A stretch of DNA of 64,000 nt from Streptomyces sp. NBC_00461 (GTDB taxonomy: Bacteria > Actinomycetota > Actinomycetes > Streptomycetales > Streptomycetaceae): assembly GCF_036013935.1 (NCBI RefSeq), contig NZ_CP107902.1, positions 5,241,001 to 5,305,000 of the forward strand. Reading direction: 5' to 3'. Below the pieces are notes generated by a model. It did not search any database. It saw nothing but the letters and a program-made list of their open reading frames with translations, and was not told the origin of the DNA. Numbering within the stretch: the stretch's first letter is position 1; the number at the start of each line of letters is the position of its first letter. Position numbers and translations under genes: made by a program. Positions 53,962 through 63,717 of the stretch are shown one piece after another.

Positions 53962-54507
53962 TCAGAGGCCACCGCCGAGACGGTCCCGCATGAAGCGACG
54001 AGCCTGATGGATGCGGTCCTTGACCGTGCCCAAGGGAGCATTGGTGATCTCGGCGACCTGAAGATAGGTCAGGTCTCCGAGATCGCGGAGTACGAAGGAC
54101 TCCACCAGGGCCGGGTGCCGCGCCTCCAGCGCGGCCAGCGATTCCATCAGGTCCAGGCGGGTGCCCGCGATGACGCTCGTCGTCCGAGGGTCGACCCCGT
54201 CGGGAACGACCGCATGACTGTCCTCCGCGCGTCGGCGCATCGAGCGATACGTGGACCTGGCGGCGTTCGAGGCGATCACGGTCACCCACCCGAGGAACGA
54301 TCCTCGCCCGCTGTATTCGTGCAGATGTGTGCTGATGGACAACAGGGCATCCTGTGCGGCCTCTTCGGCGTCGGCGTGGTGCGGAAGGAACCTGGAGCAG
54401 CGGCGCATGACCGTGGGCCGAAGCCTGACGAGGAGCCGGTCCAGGGACGCCCGGTCACCTGCCTGGGCGGACGCCACGAGGTGTGTCAGCTCATCCTCTT
54501 CGAGCAC
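53962..54507 (-). CDS. ECF-type RNA polymerase sigma factor
   Basis: A protein of 181 residues with the two ECF domains: region 2 (VMRRCSRFLPHHADAEEAAQDALLSI and GWVTVIASNAARSTYRSMRRR) and region 4 (ALEARHPALVESFVLRDLGDLTYLQVAEITNAPLGTVKDRIHQARRFMRDRL). GTG 54507 is chosen since ECF factors begin about here; a start at 54597 would leave only 9 bases before the divergent kinase gene. No anti-sigma factor of the zinc-binding type is adjacent. The divergent gene encodes a Ser/Thr kinase, which suggests control by phosphorylation, as known for some ECF groups. Confidence 0.9.
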   Translation of the reverse strand: MLEEDELTHLVASAQAGDRASLDRLLVRLRPTVMRRCSRFLPHHADAEEAAQDALLSISTHLHEYSGRGSFLGWVTVIASNAARSTYRSMRRRAEDSHAVVPDGVDPRTTSVIAGTRLDLMESLAALEARHPALVESFVLRDLGDLTYLQVAEITNAPLGTVKDRIHQARRFMRDRLGGGL

Positions 54508-54606
54508 CCTGCTTGTCCCCCCGCTATCGTCCGACCTGGATCCCACAGGGTCGCACAGTAGTTCCCAGCCACATCCGCCACATCTCCTCAGGGACAATGT
54601 TGCCGC

Positions 54607-55515
54607 ATGCAGAAGCTAGGTCGTTATCTCCTTGAGGACAGGCTGGGAGCCGGTTCGTTCGCCACTGTCTGGAAGGCATACGACCCCGAACTCGACACCG
54701 ATGTCGCGGTCAAGGTGCTGGCCGACAACTGGGCCTCGAACGCCGATGTGCGACAACGCTTTCTGGCGGAGGCGAGGCTGCTCCGCAGGATCTCCAGCCC
54801 ACGCGTCGTGCGTGTCCACGACGTCGGCGTCCAGGACGACCGACCGTATTTCGTCATGGACTATGTCCGAGGTGGCACGCTGGCCGAGAAGATAGGGCAC
54901 TGCCGGCCCGCGGAGGCGCTCCAGCTGGCGGCCGAGGCCGGGTACGCCGTTCAGGTGCTCCACGACTCGGGCGTCATCCACCGCGACATCAAGCCGTCGA
55001 ACCTCCTCCTGGACGCCGACCGTACGCCCACTGCCGTACTTGTCGCGGACCTCGGGAGCGCGAAGCAACTGGCTGACGCGTCGGGGCTGACCGTGACCAC
55101 CGGCACTCCCGCGTACATGGCACCCGAACAGGCCTTCCAGACCAGCGGGTTCGACGGCCGAGCCGACGTGTACGCCCTCGGTGTCGTCGCGTTCGAGCTG
55201 TTGACCGGGTGCAAGCCGTTCGGTTCGCGCGGCCGCACAGTCCTTGCCCCGCAGCAGGCATCGACGTCAACGTTGCCGACAATGCCCAGAGAGCTGGGCG
55301 TCGCGGCCGGCATCGAAACACTTCTTCGCGCTGCGCTGTCCGTAGAACCCGAGGAACGACCGCAAACCGCGCAGGCGTTCGCGGACGCGCTGCTGTCACG
55401 AGGGGAAGAGGAGTGGACGCCGGCCAGGCCTTCGGGGCCGACGCGGCTTGCGGTCTGGCTCGCGGCGGTCGTCGTGTTCCTGATGACAATGGTGCTGACC
55501 TGGTCGTTCCGCTGA
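54607..55515 (+). CDS. Membrane-anchored Ser/Thr protein kinase
   Basis: A 302-residue Hanks-type kinase. Glycine loop LGAGSFATVWKAY, Lys in VAVKVLA, catalytic HRDIKPSNLLL, metal motif as DLGS (usually DFG), and GTPAYMAPEQ in the activation region. It ends in one membrane helix (LAVWLAAVVVFLMTMVLTW) with no outside domain, so any sensing must come from a partner. It is divergent from the ECF sigma gene. The sigma factor is the most obvious substrate. Confidence 0.92.
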   Translation: MQKLGRYLLEDRLGAGSFATVWKAYDPELDTDVAVKVLADNWASNADVRQRFLAEARLLRRISSPRVVRVHDVGVQDDRPYFVMDYVRGGTLAEKIGHCRPAEALQLAAEAGYAVQVLHDSGVIHRDIKPSNLLLDADRTPTAVLVADLGSAKQLADASGLTVTTGTPAYMAPEQAFQTSGFDGRADVYALGVVAFELLTGCKPFGSRGRTVLAPQQASTSTLPTMPRELGVAAGIETLLRAALSVEPEERPQTAQAFADALLSRGEEEWTPARPSGPTRLAVWLAAVVVFLMTMVLTWSFR

Positions 55516-55528
55516 ACCTGGACGGTGA

Positions 55529-55642
55529 CCTGGGCCCTCCCAAGAGTTCATGCAGATGCTCGGCGAATGGGCCTGGTGGCTCCCTGCGCCACTGACCCGA
55601 CAACTGCCCAAGGTGTCCATCGAACGCCCTGAACACACCTGA
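55529..55642 (+). pseudogene. C-terminal remnant of an MMPL-family transporter
   Basis: In one frame, 37 residues read SQEFMQMLGEWAWWLPAPL and then TRQLPKVSIE before a stop. This closely resembles the last part of MMPL transporters (a LLG-NWWLP pattern after the final helix). Nothing of the preceding 700 or more residues is left, and an in-frame stop lies just upstream. It is taken as a gene fragment left by deletion. Confidence 0.5.
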
Positions 55643-55937
55643 CCAGCGCCCCGAGCGTCCAGACACCAAAGGCATGACGGAAGGAACGGGAACGTTCTGT
55701 GGGCTCTCCGGCGGCTGTCGTGCAACCCGTATGGGTGAGGCTTCGCAGCGGCGAGGGACGGGCGTCGACGGGTGTCACCGCTGTCTTCCGAGTGGTGCGG
55801 AGCGCACCGGCGATGCGCGGGCACCGACACTCTCCGCCGACGGGCCAAGGCACCGGTGATCACGTTGTCGCCGGTCGGACAAACCCTGGTCCTGCTCCAC
55901 CCTGGGAACCCCGCGGTCACCTGCAGAGGCGTCACTT
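55643..55937. other. Intergenic region, no supported gene
   Basis: About 300 bases after the transporter remnant. Overlapping open frames exist on both strands but have no recognisable domains or start sites. The terminator at 55938 ends it. Confidence 0.4.
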
Positions 55938-55973
55938 CTCCGCCCACCGGGCCGGGGGACCCGGTGGGCGGAG
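55938..55973 (-). terminator. Strong hairpin downstream of small membrane protein gene
   Basis: CTCCGCCCACCGGG, 8-base loop, CCCGGTGGGCGGAG: a perfect 14-bp stem 15 bases beyond the stop of the minus-strand gene at 55988. Confidence 0.85.
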
Positions 55974-55987
55974 TGGCTTCGGCGGGC

Positions 55988-56269
55988 CTAGCGGGCGGGA
56001 GATCCGTTTTGGGCGTCGGACGTGGACTGCCACGCCTGCATGCCCGCTCGGGACGCCTCCTTGGCCTGCCGCCACTTCATGGCTGCCTGCTGGGTCGGGG
56101 GCACGTCCATGTCGCGGATCATGCGCCGGCCTGCCGCGAACACGGCGGAGGCCGCGATGGCCATGCCTGCGCAGGCCACCACGGCACCGGCCGCGGTGAG
56201 CACCGCACCGGTCGTGACGAGCCGAGTGTCGATCTCTATCGTCCGCTGGGACTGGTGGTGATGGTTCAT
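55988..56269 (-). CDS. Small conserved membrane protein
   Basis: A 93-residue protein with a His-rich start (MNHHHQSQRTIEIDTRL), one long hydrophobic segment (VTTGAVLTAAGAVVACAGMAIAASAVFAAG) and a basic tail with TQQAAMKWRQAKEASRAGMQAW. No known domain was recognised. ATG 56269 has GGTGGAG upstream. It ends at a strong terminator. It stands with other small stress-type genes, and a role in the envelope is likely but unknown. Confidence 0.7.
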   Translation of the reverse strand: MNHHHQSQRTIEIDTRLVTTGAVLTAAGAVVACAGMAIAASAVFAAGRRMIRDMDVPPTQQAAMKWRQAKEASRAGMQAWQSTSDAQNGSPAR

Positions 56270-56450
56270 GACTCCACCATCCAATGGGGGGAACCAGATC
56301 GCATCCTCGCGGGCTACCCGTCGGAGCTCGGCGGACCGTCCGTCGCCGTCCTATTGAGTGCGAACCCGGGCGCCGCCCGCGCGATGAGTGCGGGCAGCGA
56401 CTGAGGTCCGGAGCCGCTACCCAACGGCAGCACCGCGGCGGAGGGTACCG

Positions 56451-56729
56451 TCAGGAGCCGAGAATCCGGCTCTTCTGCTCCTCGAACTCCGCATCGGTGA
56501 GCACCCCTTGGGCTTTGAGCTCACCGAGCTCCTTCAGCTGGGCAATCGTGCTGTTCGGGTCGTCGGCCGACTGGGTGGGCGGAGGAGGCGCTGGGGCTGC
56601 GTCGGGCTGCTCTGCGGCCTGCTGCTGGGCCCAGCGGCCCTGCTGGCGCCGTGACACTCGATTGGAGACGGCGGTTGCGGTTCCGGCGACGGCGGCTGTG
56701 CGCGCGACCCCTCGGATCAGACCTGGCAT
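56451..56729 (-). CDS. SHOCT-domain protein
   Basis: A 92-residue protein. The N-terminus (MPGLIRGVARTAAVAGTATAVSNRVSRRQQ) is a hydrophobic/basic helix common in Streptomyces small proteins. A Gln/Pro/Ala-rich middle leads to a C-terminal SHOCT motif (IAQLKELGELKAQGVLTDAEFEEQKSRIL). SHOCT helices are found at the ends of many small proteins and may mediate oligomerisation. The gene precedes the DUF-type gene at 55988 on the same strand, and a similar motif ends the protein at 60941. Confidence 0.85.
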   Translation of the reverse strand: MPGLIRGVARTAAVAGTATAVSNRVSRRQQGRWAQQQAAEQPDAAPAPPPPTQSADDPNSTIAQLKELGELKAQGVLTDAEFEEQKSRILGS

Positions 56730-56829
56730 TGTTTCTTCTCCCCGGTGTCTCTGGTTCTGGGTGCTGGTTCTTGAGACGACCCCGGCTCCGAAGGCCAGAT
56801 GGTCGCGCTCCGGTGGTGGACCGATCAGC

Positions 56830-57303
56830 TCAGGACTCGGGCCCGGCTACGGAAGAAGAGCCCGGTTCGGCCGCGTCGAGCGACGCCAGGACGGCTTGGA
56901 CCGGGACTCGCCCGTCGGCCACCAGTTGCGCGCCACCGCGCCGGAGAGCCTTGGCGAGCGGCGCTGCCCACAGGTTTTCGTAGACCAGAATGCCTGCGGA
57001 GTCGCCGGGCTCGAGAATGGCGGCCGCCTCCTCCAAGTCGTCCTGGCCGAGCAGGCCGGAGGAAGCCCCTTCGAAGACGGCCAAGTCGGCTTTCCCGTCC
57101 CCGGTCAGGTCGGCGAGCTCCATGGCAACGACGGAGTTGTCGGGCTCCTTCTTGACGAACACCAGATCCATGATCCGGATCGTGCCTCGGTCGGCCAGAT
57201 CGACCAGCAGGGGAAGCCCTTCCCCCGTCATGTGACTGCCCGGAAATTCGACCACCAGGTAGTCGATCGGCCCCATCTCGTCCACATTGATGGCCACGGT
57301 CAT
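56830..57303 (-). CDS. DUF6325-type protein
   Basis: A 157-residue cytoplasmic protein with MGPIDYLVVEFPGSHMTGEGLPLLVDLADRGTIRIMDLVFV, a start typical of a family of small proteins in actinomycetes with a ferredoxin-like fold and a late VYENLWAAPLAKALRRGGAQLVADGRVP segment. Function is not known. Members often sit beside SHOCT and other stress-induced genes, as here, where a SHOCT gene lies 101 bases downstream. The start ATG 57303 is the first in frame after an upstream stop. Confidence 0.85.
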   Translation of the reverse strand: MTVAINVDEMGPIDYLVVEFPGSHMTGEGLPLLVDLADRGTIRIMDLVFVKKEPDNSVVAMELADLTGDGKADLAVFEGASSGLLGQDDLEEAAAILEPGDSAGILVYENLWAAPLAKALRRGGAQLVADGRVPVQAVLASLDAAEPGSSSVAGPES

Positions 57304-57406
57304 CCCTCACTCACTGTCTGGTCCACGGAGTTGCTCGGCCGACGGGGCGACCACAGCAGCCCGGCTTTCGCCGATGGGGAGTTCGTACGCGGCCCGAGAT
57401 CCCTGT

Positions 57407-57541
57407 TCACTGCCGGGCCATGTGCATACGCATCTCGCTGTCCGCGTCGACGATGAGCTCGCCCGCCAGGTCGACGGTCACGCTGTGGAGCGTGCCGGTG
57501 AACCGGAAGGGTGTCCCGTAGTCAAGCGCGACGCGTTCACC
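57407..57541 (-). pseudogene. C-terminal remnant of an arylsulfatase
   Basis: The last 44 residues read VALDYGTPFRFTGTLHSVTV then DLAGELIVDADSEMRMHMARQ and a stop. This is the closing strand pair and tail typical of large arylsulfatases (FTGTL-VTVDL-GEL pattern). No catalytic (C/S)xPxR region exists upstream; the frame runs into the promoter of the divergent membrane protein. It is a decayed gene end. Confidence 0.55.
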
Positions 57542-57693
57542 GGCTGAGCGGGGCAGCCCTCGGCTCCCAGGCCCTGGCGCCACGGCCCCCCGGGAGGTGA
57601 GCGCTCTCGTCCATACGGTCCATCCGGGCGTGCTGACGCGGTGCCAGGCGGTGGGAATGGAGACAAGAACCACCCCGGAGCCCTGGAGCGCCC

Positions 57694-59034
57694 ATGACCG
57701 GTCCGCACGAGCCGTCCGAGCCCGACGACGGCCCGAAGGGAGAGGCGAGTGACGCGGCGGGTGGTGGACACCAGGGTGGCTCCGCGGGTGGACGCATCGC
57801 ACGGAAAACCGTCTCTGCGGTGCTCATCGTGCTCACCTGCATCCTCGTGCCGGTCGCCCTGCTCACGGTCTGGGTGAGCGACATCGTGCTGGACACCGAC
57901 CGGTACGTGGCAACGGTCTCACCGCTGGCCTCGGATCCGGCGATCGAGGACGCGGCGGTCAAGCGCATCACCCATGCCGCCGACGTACGAGTGAATGGCA
58001 ACCAGGTCACCGCGGACATCGCGGCCTGGCTGCAGTCGCAGGGGCTGCCGCCGAAGGCCGCGCAGGCACTGAAGGGGCTGGGCCCGCAGTTCGACTCCGC
58101 GGTCAACGACACGGTCGAGAAGGTGGCCACCCGCTTCGTGCAGAGCGACCGATTCGAGAAGATCTGGACGAACGCCAATCGGAGGGCCCACACAGCGGTC
58201 GTTCATGCGCTCACCGGGGAAGGCAGTGGCGCCGTGGGCGTGAACGGCGGGACGGTCACTCTCGACGTCGGTGAAGCCGTCGACCAGGTCAAACAGGCGC
58301 TCGTGGACGCCGGCGTATCCCCCGCCGCCAAGATCCCCGCGGTCGACAAGCAGATGGTGCTCTTCCAGTCCGACCAACTGGAGAAGATCCGCAAGGGCGC
58401 CCATCTGCTGGACGTGATCGGGAACTGGTTTCCCGTGATCGTCGTGGTGATCGGCGCCGCCGGCGTGCTGTTGGCCCACCGGCGCCGCCGGGCCCTGGCC
58501 CGTACGGCTCTCGGCGCGGCCTTCGCCTGCCTGGTCGTGGCCATCGTCCTGGTCATCGCCCGCCGCTACTACCTGGACCACCTCCCGTCCCAGGTCCAGT
58601 CGGAGGCCGCCGCGGCAGCCGTGTTCGACACCCTGCTGCACTTCCTGCGCGTCAGCCTGCGCACGGCCATCGTGCTCGGCGTGGTGATCGCGCTGGGCGC
58701 CTACCTGATCGGCCCCGGCAGACTCCCGCGCGCCATCCGGGGCACATCCGAGCGCGCCGCGGACTCCACGGCAGTGTGGGCATACGCCCACCAGGTCCGC
58801 ACGGGCCGGGTGGGGACCTGGGTCCAGGCCCACCGCCGGTGGGTTGCCCTAGCCGTCCTGCTGATCGTGGCCCTGGTCTTCGCGCTCTGGAACCACCCCA
58901 CGGCTCTGACCATCCTGCTGCTGGTCGTCATCCTGCTGGCTGCACTCGCGCTGCTCGCACTCCTCGCCGCCTCCGGCCGCGCCACCGTCGACGCCGAGGG
59001 AACGGCACCGCCGCGATCGGACGGCGGCAAGTGA
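57694..59034 (+). CDS. Conserved integral membrane protein
   Basis: A 446-residue protein. After an acidic Gly-rich start comes a membrane helix (TVSAVLIVLTCILVPVALLTVWV), an outside domain of about 180 residues (VLDTDRYVATVSPLASDPAIEDAAVKRITHAAD...), then three or four helices in the second half (WFPVIVVVIGAAGVLLAHRRRR; ALTILLLVVILLAALALLALLAASG). It belongs to a family common in Streptomyces without known function. ATG 57694 is used. It stands alone, next to stress-type genes. Confidence 0.75.
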   Translation: MTGPHEPSEPDDGPKGEASDAAGGGHQGGSAGGRIARKTVSAVLIVLTCILVPVALLTVWVSDIVLDTDRYVATVSPLASDPAIEDAAVKRITHAADVRVNGNQVTADIAAWLQSQGLPPKAAQALKGLGPQFDSAVNDTVEKVATRFVQSDRFEKIWTNANRRAHTAVVHALTGEGSGAVGVNGGTVTLDVGEAVDQVKQALVDAGVSPAAKIPAVDKQMVLFQSDQLEKIRKGAHLLDVIGNWFPVIVVVIGAAGVLLAHRRRRALARTALGAAFACLVVAIVLVIARRYYLDHLPSQVQSEAAAAAVFDTLLHFLRVSLRTAIVLGVVIALGAYLIGPGRLPRAIRGTSERAADSTAVWAYAHQVRTGRVGTWVQAHRRWVALAVLLIVALVFALWNHPTALTILLLVVILLAALALLALLAASGRATVDAEGTAPPRSDGGK

Positions 59035-59347
59035 ACGGCCGGCTCATGGCCTCCCCGCCCCGGCCTCGGCGGGTACGGGATACGGCCGGGTAGACCCTGG
59101 CAGCCCGTTGGCCCAAATGGCTGGGAGCGTCGCCCGAAGATACACTGAAGTGAATAGGTAAATATGCCTATTTCACCCAGCGCGGCAGGGGACGGGGCAC
59201 GATCCGCTAACTGCTACGGCGGCGACCCGGTCGGCCACCGAACTCGACGTCATTCCGCTCGACGTCATGCCGGACGACCCACGACCTCGGCGGCTGCCGA
59301 AGCACCAACGCGCTGTGCGCCGACGACCAGATCGTGGAGCGTCTGCA
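59035..59347. other. Promoter region of DUF2252 gene, no gene
   Basis: About 310 bases. It includes an A/T-rich palindrome (59150-59176), very unlike the surrounding base composition, which is the best promoter/operator candidate for the DUF2252 gene. Confidence 0.5.
59150..59176. promoter_or_regulatory. A/T-rich operator-like palindrome
   Basis: GTGAATAGG, 8-base centre, CCTATTTCAC: the inner AATAGG/CCTATT is perfect and the outer GTG/CAC matches with one extra T. It sits 172 bases before the DUF2252 start. The regulator is unknown. Confidence 0.45.
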
Positions 59348-60766
59348 ATGACCCAGAACCATCTCTCCGGCGACGAGACGCGGCACCTCACTCTCCAGGA
59401 GCGGGTGGCTCGGGGCAAGGCCGCGCGAGCCGACGTACCCCGGTCGAGTCACGCCGAGTTCACGGCTCTGCCGAAGCGAACGGACCCGGTGGAGATCATC
59501 GAGAGGCAGTCCGCGACGCGGGTGCCGGAACTCGTGCCGATCCGCTACGGCAGGATGAGTGAGGCGCCGTTCCGCTTCTATCGAGGGGCCGCCTCCATCA
59601 TGGCCGCGGACCTTGCGGAGACGCCGCGCAGCGGGTTCAGGGTGCAGTGCTGCGGTGACGCGCACATGTTGAACTTCCGGTTGCTGGCCTCGCCGGAACG
59701 CCGTCTGATGTTCGACATCAACGACTTCGACGAGACGCTGGCCGGACCGTGGGAATGGGACGTCAAACGGTTGTCGGCCAGCTTCGTCATCGCGGGCCGG
59801 GCGAACGGCTTCAGCGCCAAGGAGCGGGCGTCGGTGGTGCGGGCGGCGGTGCAGTCCTATCGCGAGCGCATGCGGAGCTTCGCCGGGCTGGGCAATCTCG
59901 AGGTCTGGTACACCCGCTTCGACGCGGACGAGTTGCAGGAGCAGTTCGCCCCGTTGCTGAGTGCGGGGGTGCGCGATCGCTGGGAGAAGACCCGGGAGCG
60001 GGCTCGTGCTCATGACACGCTGCAGGTCTTCGACAAGCTCACGCACGTCGTTGACGGAAGGCGTCTGATCGCTCCCGATCCGCCGCTGCTGATGCGGCTG
60101 CAGGATCTGCTGCCGGACGCCGCACGCGGCGAGTTGGAGAAGGAGCTCAGCCGGCTGATCGAGCGCTATGGCCAGACCCTGCAGACGGACCGCCGGTTCC
60201 TGCTGGACGGCTATCGCTTCGCCGACGTGGCCCGCAAGGTGGTCGGTGTGGGCAGTGTGGGAACCCGCTGCTGGATCATCCTGCTGCTCGGCAAGGACGA
60301 CGAGGATCCCTTGTTCCTCCAGGCCAAGGAGGCCGACGAGTCGGTTCTGGCGCCTTACGTCGGCGGCAGTGCGTTCGCCACCCAGGGCGAGCGCGTCGTC
60401 GCCGGCCAGCGGCTCATGCAGGCCACCAGTGACATCTTCCTGGGCTGGGAACGCCTCACGGGCATGGACGGCAGACAACGGGACTTCTACATACGCCAGT
60501 TGCGGGACTGGAAGGGAATCGCGGTGGCCGAGAACATGTCGCCGAAGAGGATGGCCCTGTTCGGCCGGCTGTGCGGTGCCACGTTGGCCCGCGCCCACGC
60601 CAGGTCCGGGGACCGTATCGCGATCGCCGCCTACCTGGGCGGCGGCGACGTCTTCGACCGCGCGCTGGCGACGTTCGCCGAGCTGTATGCCGACCAGAAC
60701 GAGAAGGACCACCAGGCCCTGGTCGACGCCATCCGGGCCGGACGGGTCCCGGCCGAAGCAGCCTGA
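59348..60766 (+). CDS. DUF2252 family protein
   Basis: A 472-residue cytoplasmic protein of the DUF2252 family, which resembles kinase/phosphotransferase-fold proteins. Signatures are MSEAPFRFYRGAASIMAADLA, CCGDAHMLNF, MFDINDFDETLAGPWEWDVKRL and the late ATLARAHARSGD. Full length for the family. ATG 59348 is chosen over an upstream open stretch that lacks family similarity. Its biochemical function is unknown. The neighbour at 60941 follows on the same strand after 174 bases. Confidence 0.92.
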   Translation: MTQNHLSGDETRHLTLQERVARGKAARADVPRSSHAEFTALPKRTDPVEIIERQSATRVPELVPIRYGRMSEAPFRFYRGAASIMAADLAETPRSGFRVQCCGDAHMLNFRLLASPERRLMFDINDFDETLAGPWEWDVKRLSASFVIAGRANGFSAKERASVVRAAVQSYRERMRSFAGLGNLEVWYTRFDADELQEQFAPLLSAGVRDRWEKTRERARAHDTLQVFDKLTHVVDGRRLIAPDPPLLMRLQDLLPDAARGELEKELSRLIERYGQTLQTDRRFLLDGYRFADVARKVVGVGSVGTRCWIILLLGKDDEDPLFLQAKEADESVLAPYVGGSAFATQGERVVAGQRLMQATSDIFLGWERLTGMDGRQRDFYIRQLRDWKGIAVAENMSPKRMALFGRLCGATLARAHARSGDRIAIAAYLGGGDVFDRALATFAELYADQNEKDHQALVDAIRAGRVPAEAA

Positions 60767-60940
60767 GAAGCCGGCCGCCGGCAGCATCGGCGATGCTTTC
60801 GGGCTTGAGCTTCCTGTCGAGAGGACCGGTTGCGAACGGCCCGGCCGGGGCCGCCCGCCGCGCTTCCGCAAGAGGACCCGCGACCCCCGCCCTCACACGC
60901 ACCGCGACCTCAGCACCGACGACGCCAAACAGGAGGAGCA

Positions 60941-61360
60941 ATGAGCAGCTATGTGAACCTGGCCTACGACTATCCGGTCCTGGGGGCCTTCTGGACGATC
61001 ATGTGGATCTTCCTGTGGGTCATATGGATCTTCCTGCTCTTCCGCGTCATCGTCGACATCTTCCGCGACGACTCCATGAGTGGCTGGGGCAAGACGGGAT
61101 GGCTGGTCTTCACGATCGTCCTCCCCTTCCTGGGCGTCTTCGTCTACCTCATCGCCCGGGGCAAGGACATGGGCAGGCGTGAACAGAAGCACGCCCAGGC
61201 CAAGATGGAGGAGACGGACCGGTACATCCGCGAGACGGCCGGCACCACCGGCCCGGCCAGCGAGGCGGACCAACTCGCCAAGCTCTCGGAGATCCGGGCC
61301 CGCGGCGACATCTCCGACGAGGAGTTCCGCCAGGCCAAGGAGAAGGTCCTCCACCACTGA
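60941..61360 (+). CDS. PLDc_N/SHOCT small membrane protein
   Basis: A 139-residue protein with two membrane helices (FWTIMWIFLWVIWIFLLFRVIVDIF and GWLVFTIVLPFLGVFVYLIA, the PLDc_N pattern with GKTGW between), a polar linker and a C-terminal SHOCT motif (QLAKLSEIRARGDISDEEFRQAKEKVL). ATG 60941 has a perfect AGGAGG. Such proteins are frequent in stress regulons of Streptomyces; the function is unknown. Confidence 0.9.
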   Translation: MSSYVNLAYDYPVLGAFWTIMWIFLWVIWIFLLFRVIVDIFRDDSMSGWGKTGWLVFTIVLPFLGVFVYLIARGKDMGRREQKHAQAKMEETDRYIRETAGTTGPASEADQLAKLSEIRARGDISDEEFRQAKEKVLHH

Positions 61361-61858
61361 AACCGTGTGGGTACGAGTGGAGCCCAGCAGCGGCACGGGC
61401 CGGTGCAGAGCGGGGTTCACGACGTCGACGTACACCGGCGCGAGCTGTTCAGTTGCGAGCTGCTCCCAAGCCCGTCTGTTGACCGTGGCCTGGTTGGGCT
61501 ACCTGACGGTCCGGTGCCCCCTGGCGCTGGGCTGCTCCCGCCACCCCCGGGGCGGGAACTCCGGGAGCATCGCTCCCGGTACAACTTGCTGTGCTGTCCA
61601 GGCGGGTGGTCATCTCCTGTTGGGGGGTGGGGAGTTCGTGGTTCGGGTCGTGCATGGGTCGGTTCTTTGTGGGGTGCTGTTGCCGGGTGCTTCGCTGTGC
61701 GCAATCCCGTGCCCCGGGCTTGTCTGCCCGGGGCACGGGGTGAGCCGGAAGGGAGGGGCGGTCGGTGCGTTCGGTCTGCAGCTGGTCGCGCGGGGCGCGG
61801 GCGCGGCTCTGTCCGATCCGTAGTTCGCTGCGCAGGGCGCTCTGCGGTCAGCCGACAC
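61361..61858. other. Intergenic region, hairpin only
   Basis: Nearly 500 bases between the PLDc_N/SHOCT gene and the aldo/keto reductase. No domain was recognised on either strand. The one clear structure is the hairpin at 61707-61740. Confidence 0.4.
61707..61740. terminator. GC-rich hairpin
   Basis: CCCGTGCCCCGGGC, loop TTGTCT, GCCCGGGGCACGGG: a perfect 14-bp stem in a gene-free region. It could end transcripts from the SHOCT gene 350 bases upstream. Confidence 0.6.
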
Positions 61859-62878
<1,020 letters not shown>

Positions 62879-62999
62879 CGGCGCCCCTGCGCCCGGATCA
62901 GCCCACGCGCCTGGACTTCGCGGGGGGACTGACGCCCCGGCGAAGTTCCTGGCCCGTCACACCCGACCAACCTGCATCCACTCACACTCACCCGTTTCA

Positions 63000-63434
63000 C
63001 TGATCACTGGCACCGACCCCGACTTCCGGACAGACGTCGCCGCCGAGCAGGCACGGCTCGCTGAACACGACGTGATCGTCTTCCAGCACCCGGTGTTCTG
63101 GTACAACACCACCCCGCTCTTCAAGCAGTGGCAGGACAAGGTCTTCACCCTTGGCTGGGCCTTCACCATGGACGGCTCCGCCTCGCGGCTGGCCGGCAAG
63201 AAGGCCGTTGTCGCCGTCACCACCGGCGTCCCCGCCGACCACTACACCCCTGAAGGCGCCAACGAGGCCACCATCGAGACGCTCCTCAGCAACGGGCACG
63301 CCACCCTGCGGCTCTGCCAGTTCGACATCCAGCCGATGGTCAAGCTCTACGGCACGGCATTCGGCCTCTCCGACGAAGACCTGGCCACCGCCGCCAAGCA
63401 GTACAACGAGCTGCTCGCCTCCTTCGCGGCCTGA
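63000..63434 (+). pseudogene. 5'-truncated NAD(P)H quinone reductase (flavodoxin fold)
   Basis: The frame reads DPDFRTDVAAEQARLAEHDV, then IVFQHPVFWYNTTPLFKQW and QDKVFTLGWAFTM to a normal C-terminus (LSDEDLATAAKQYNELLASF), the pattern of KefF/MdaB-like quinone reductases. The first 40 or so residues, with the start codon and FMN-binding HP motif, are missing; upstream sequence shows no ribosome site. If translated at all, it would start at GTG 63072 and lack part of the flavin site. Confidence 0.65.
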
Positions 63435-63506
63435 TCGCACCCTCACGACGCGACGACAGCCCCCCTCGCCGATCGCGACGCAGCGGTGCCGTGCCCCACC
63501 GGTCTT

Positions 63507-63541
63507 CGGTCGCTCTTCGCCGTATCGCCGCCAAGCGACCG
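63507..63541. terminator. Inverted repeat after quinone reductase remnant
   Basis: CGGTCGCT, 19-base loop, AGCGACCG. A weak 8-bp stem, about 70 bases beyond the stop; a possible terminator. Confidence 0.35.
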
Positions 63542-63670
63542 GAGATCTGTTTCGGCGGCGACCGTGTCGTGAAACAGCGACCGCTCGTCGCCGAGCGCTG
63601 TCGGCTCGGTGGATCTGGCTGGAGCACCGGACGTGACTATTGCCATCGACCCACGACTCCCGTATTGTCG

Positions 63671-63695
63671 TACGAGCGTAAGGCATACGAACGTA
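63671..63695. promoter_or_regulatory. Tandem operator-like palindromes before SDR gene
   Basis: TACGAGCGTA and TACGAACGTA, each a TACG-NN-CGTA palindrome, are spaced 15 bases start to start. They lie 23-47 bases before the SDR start, where a repressor would block the promoter. TetR/MarR-type control is likely; no regulator gene is in the window. Confidence 0.55.
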
Positions 63696-63717
63696 AGTCA
63701 ATTCAAAGGAGTCCGTG

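Noticed and set aside
61449..61736. Minus-strand frame starting [11 protein letters not shown]
   Set aside because: It spans the hairpin at 61707, has no ribosome site or recognised domain, and its composition is not gene-like.
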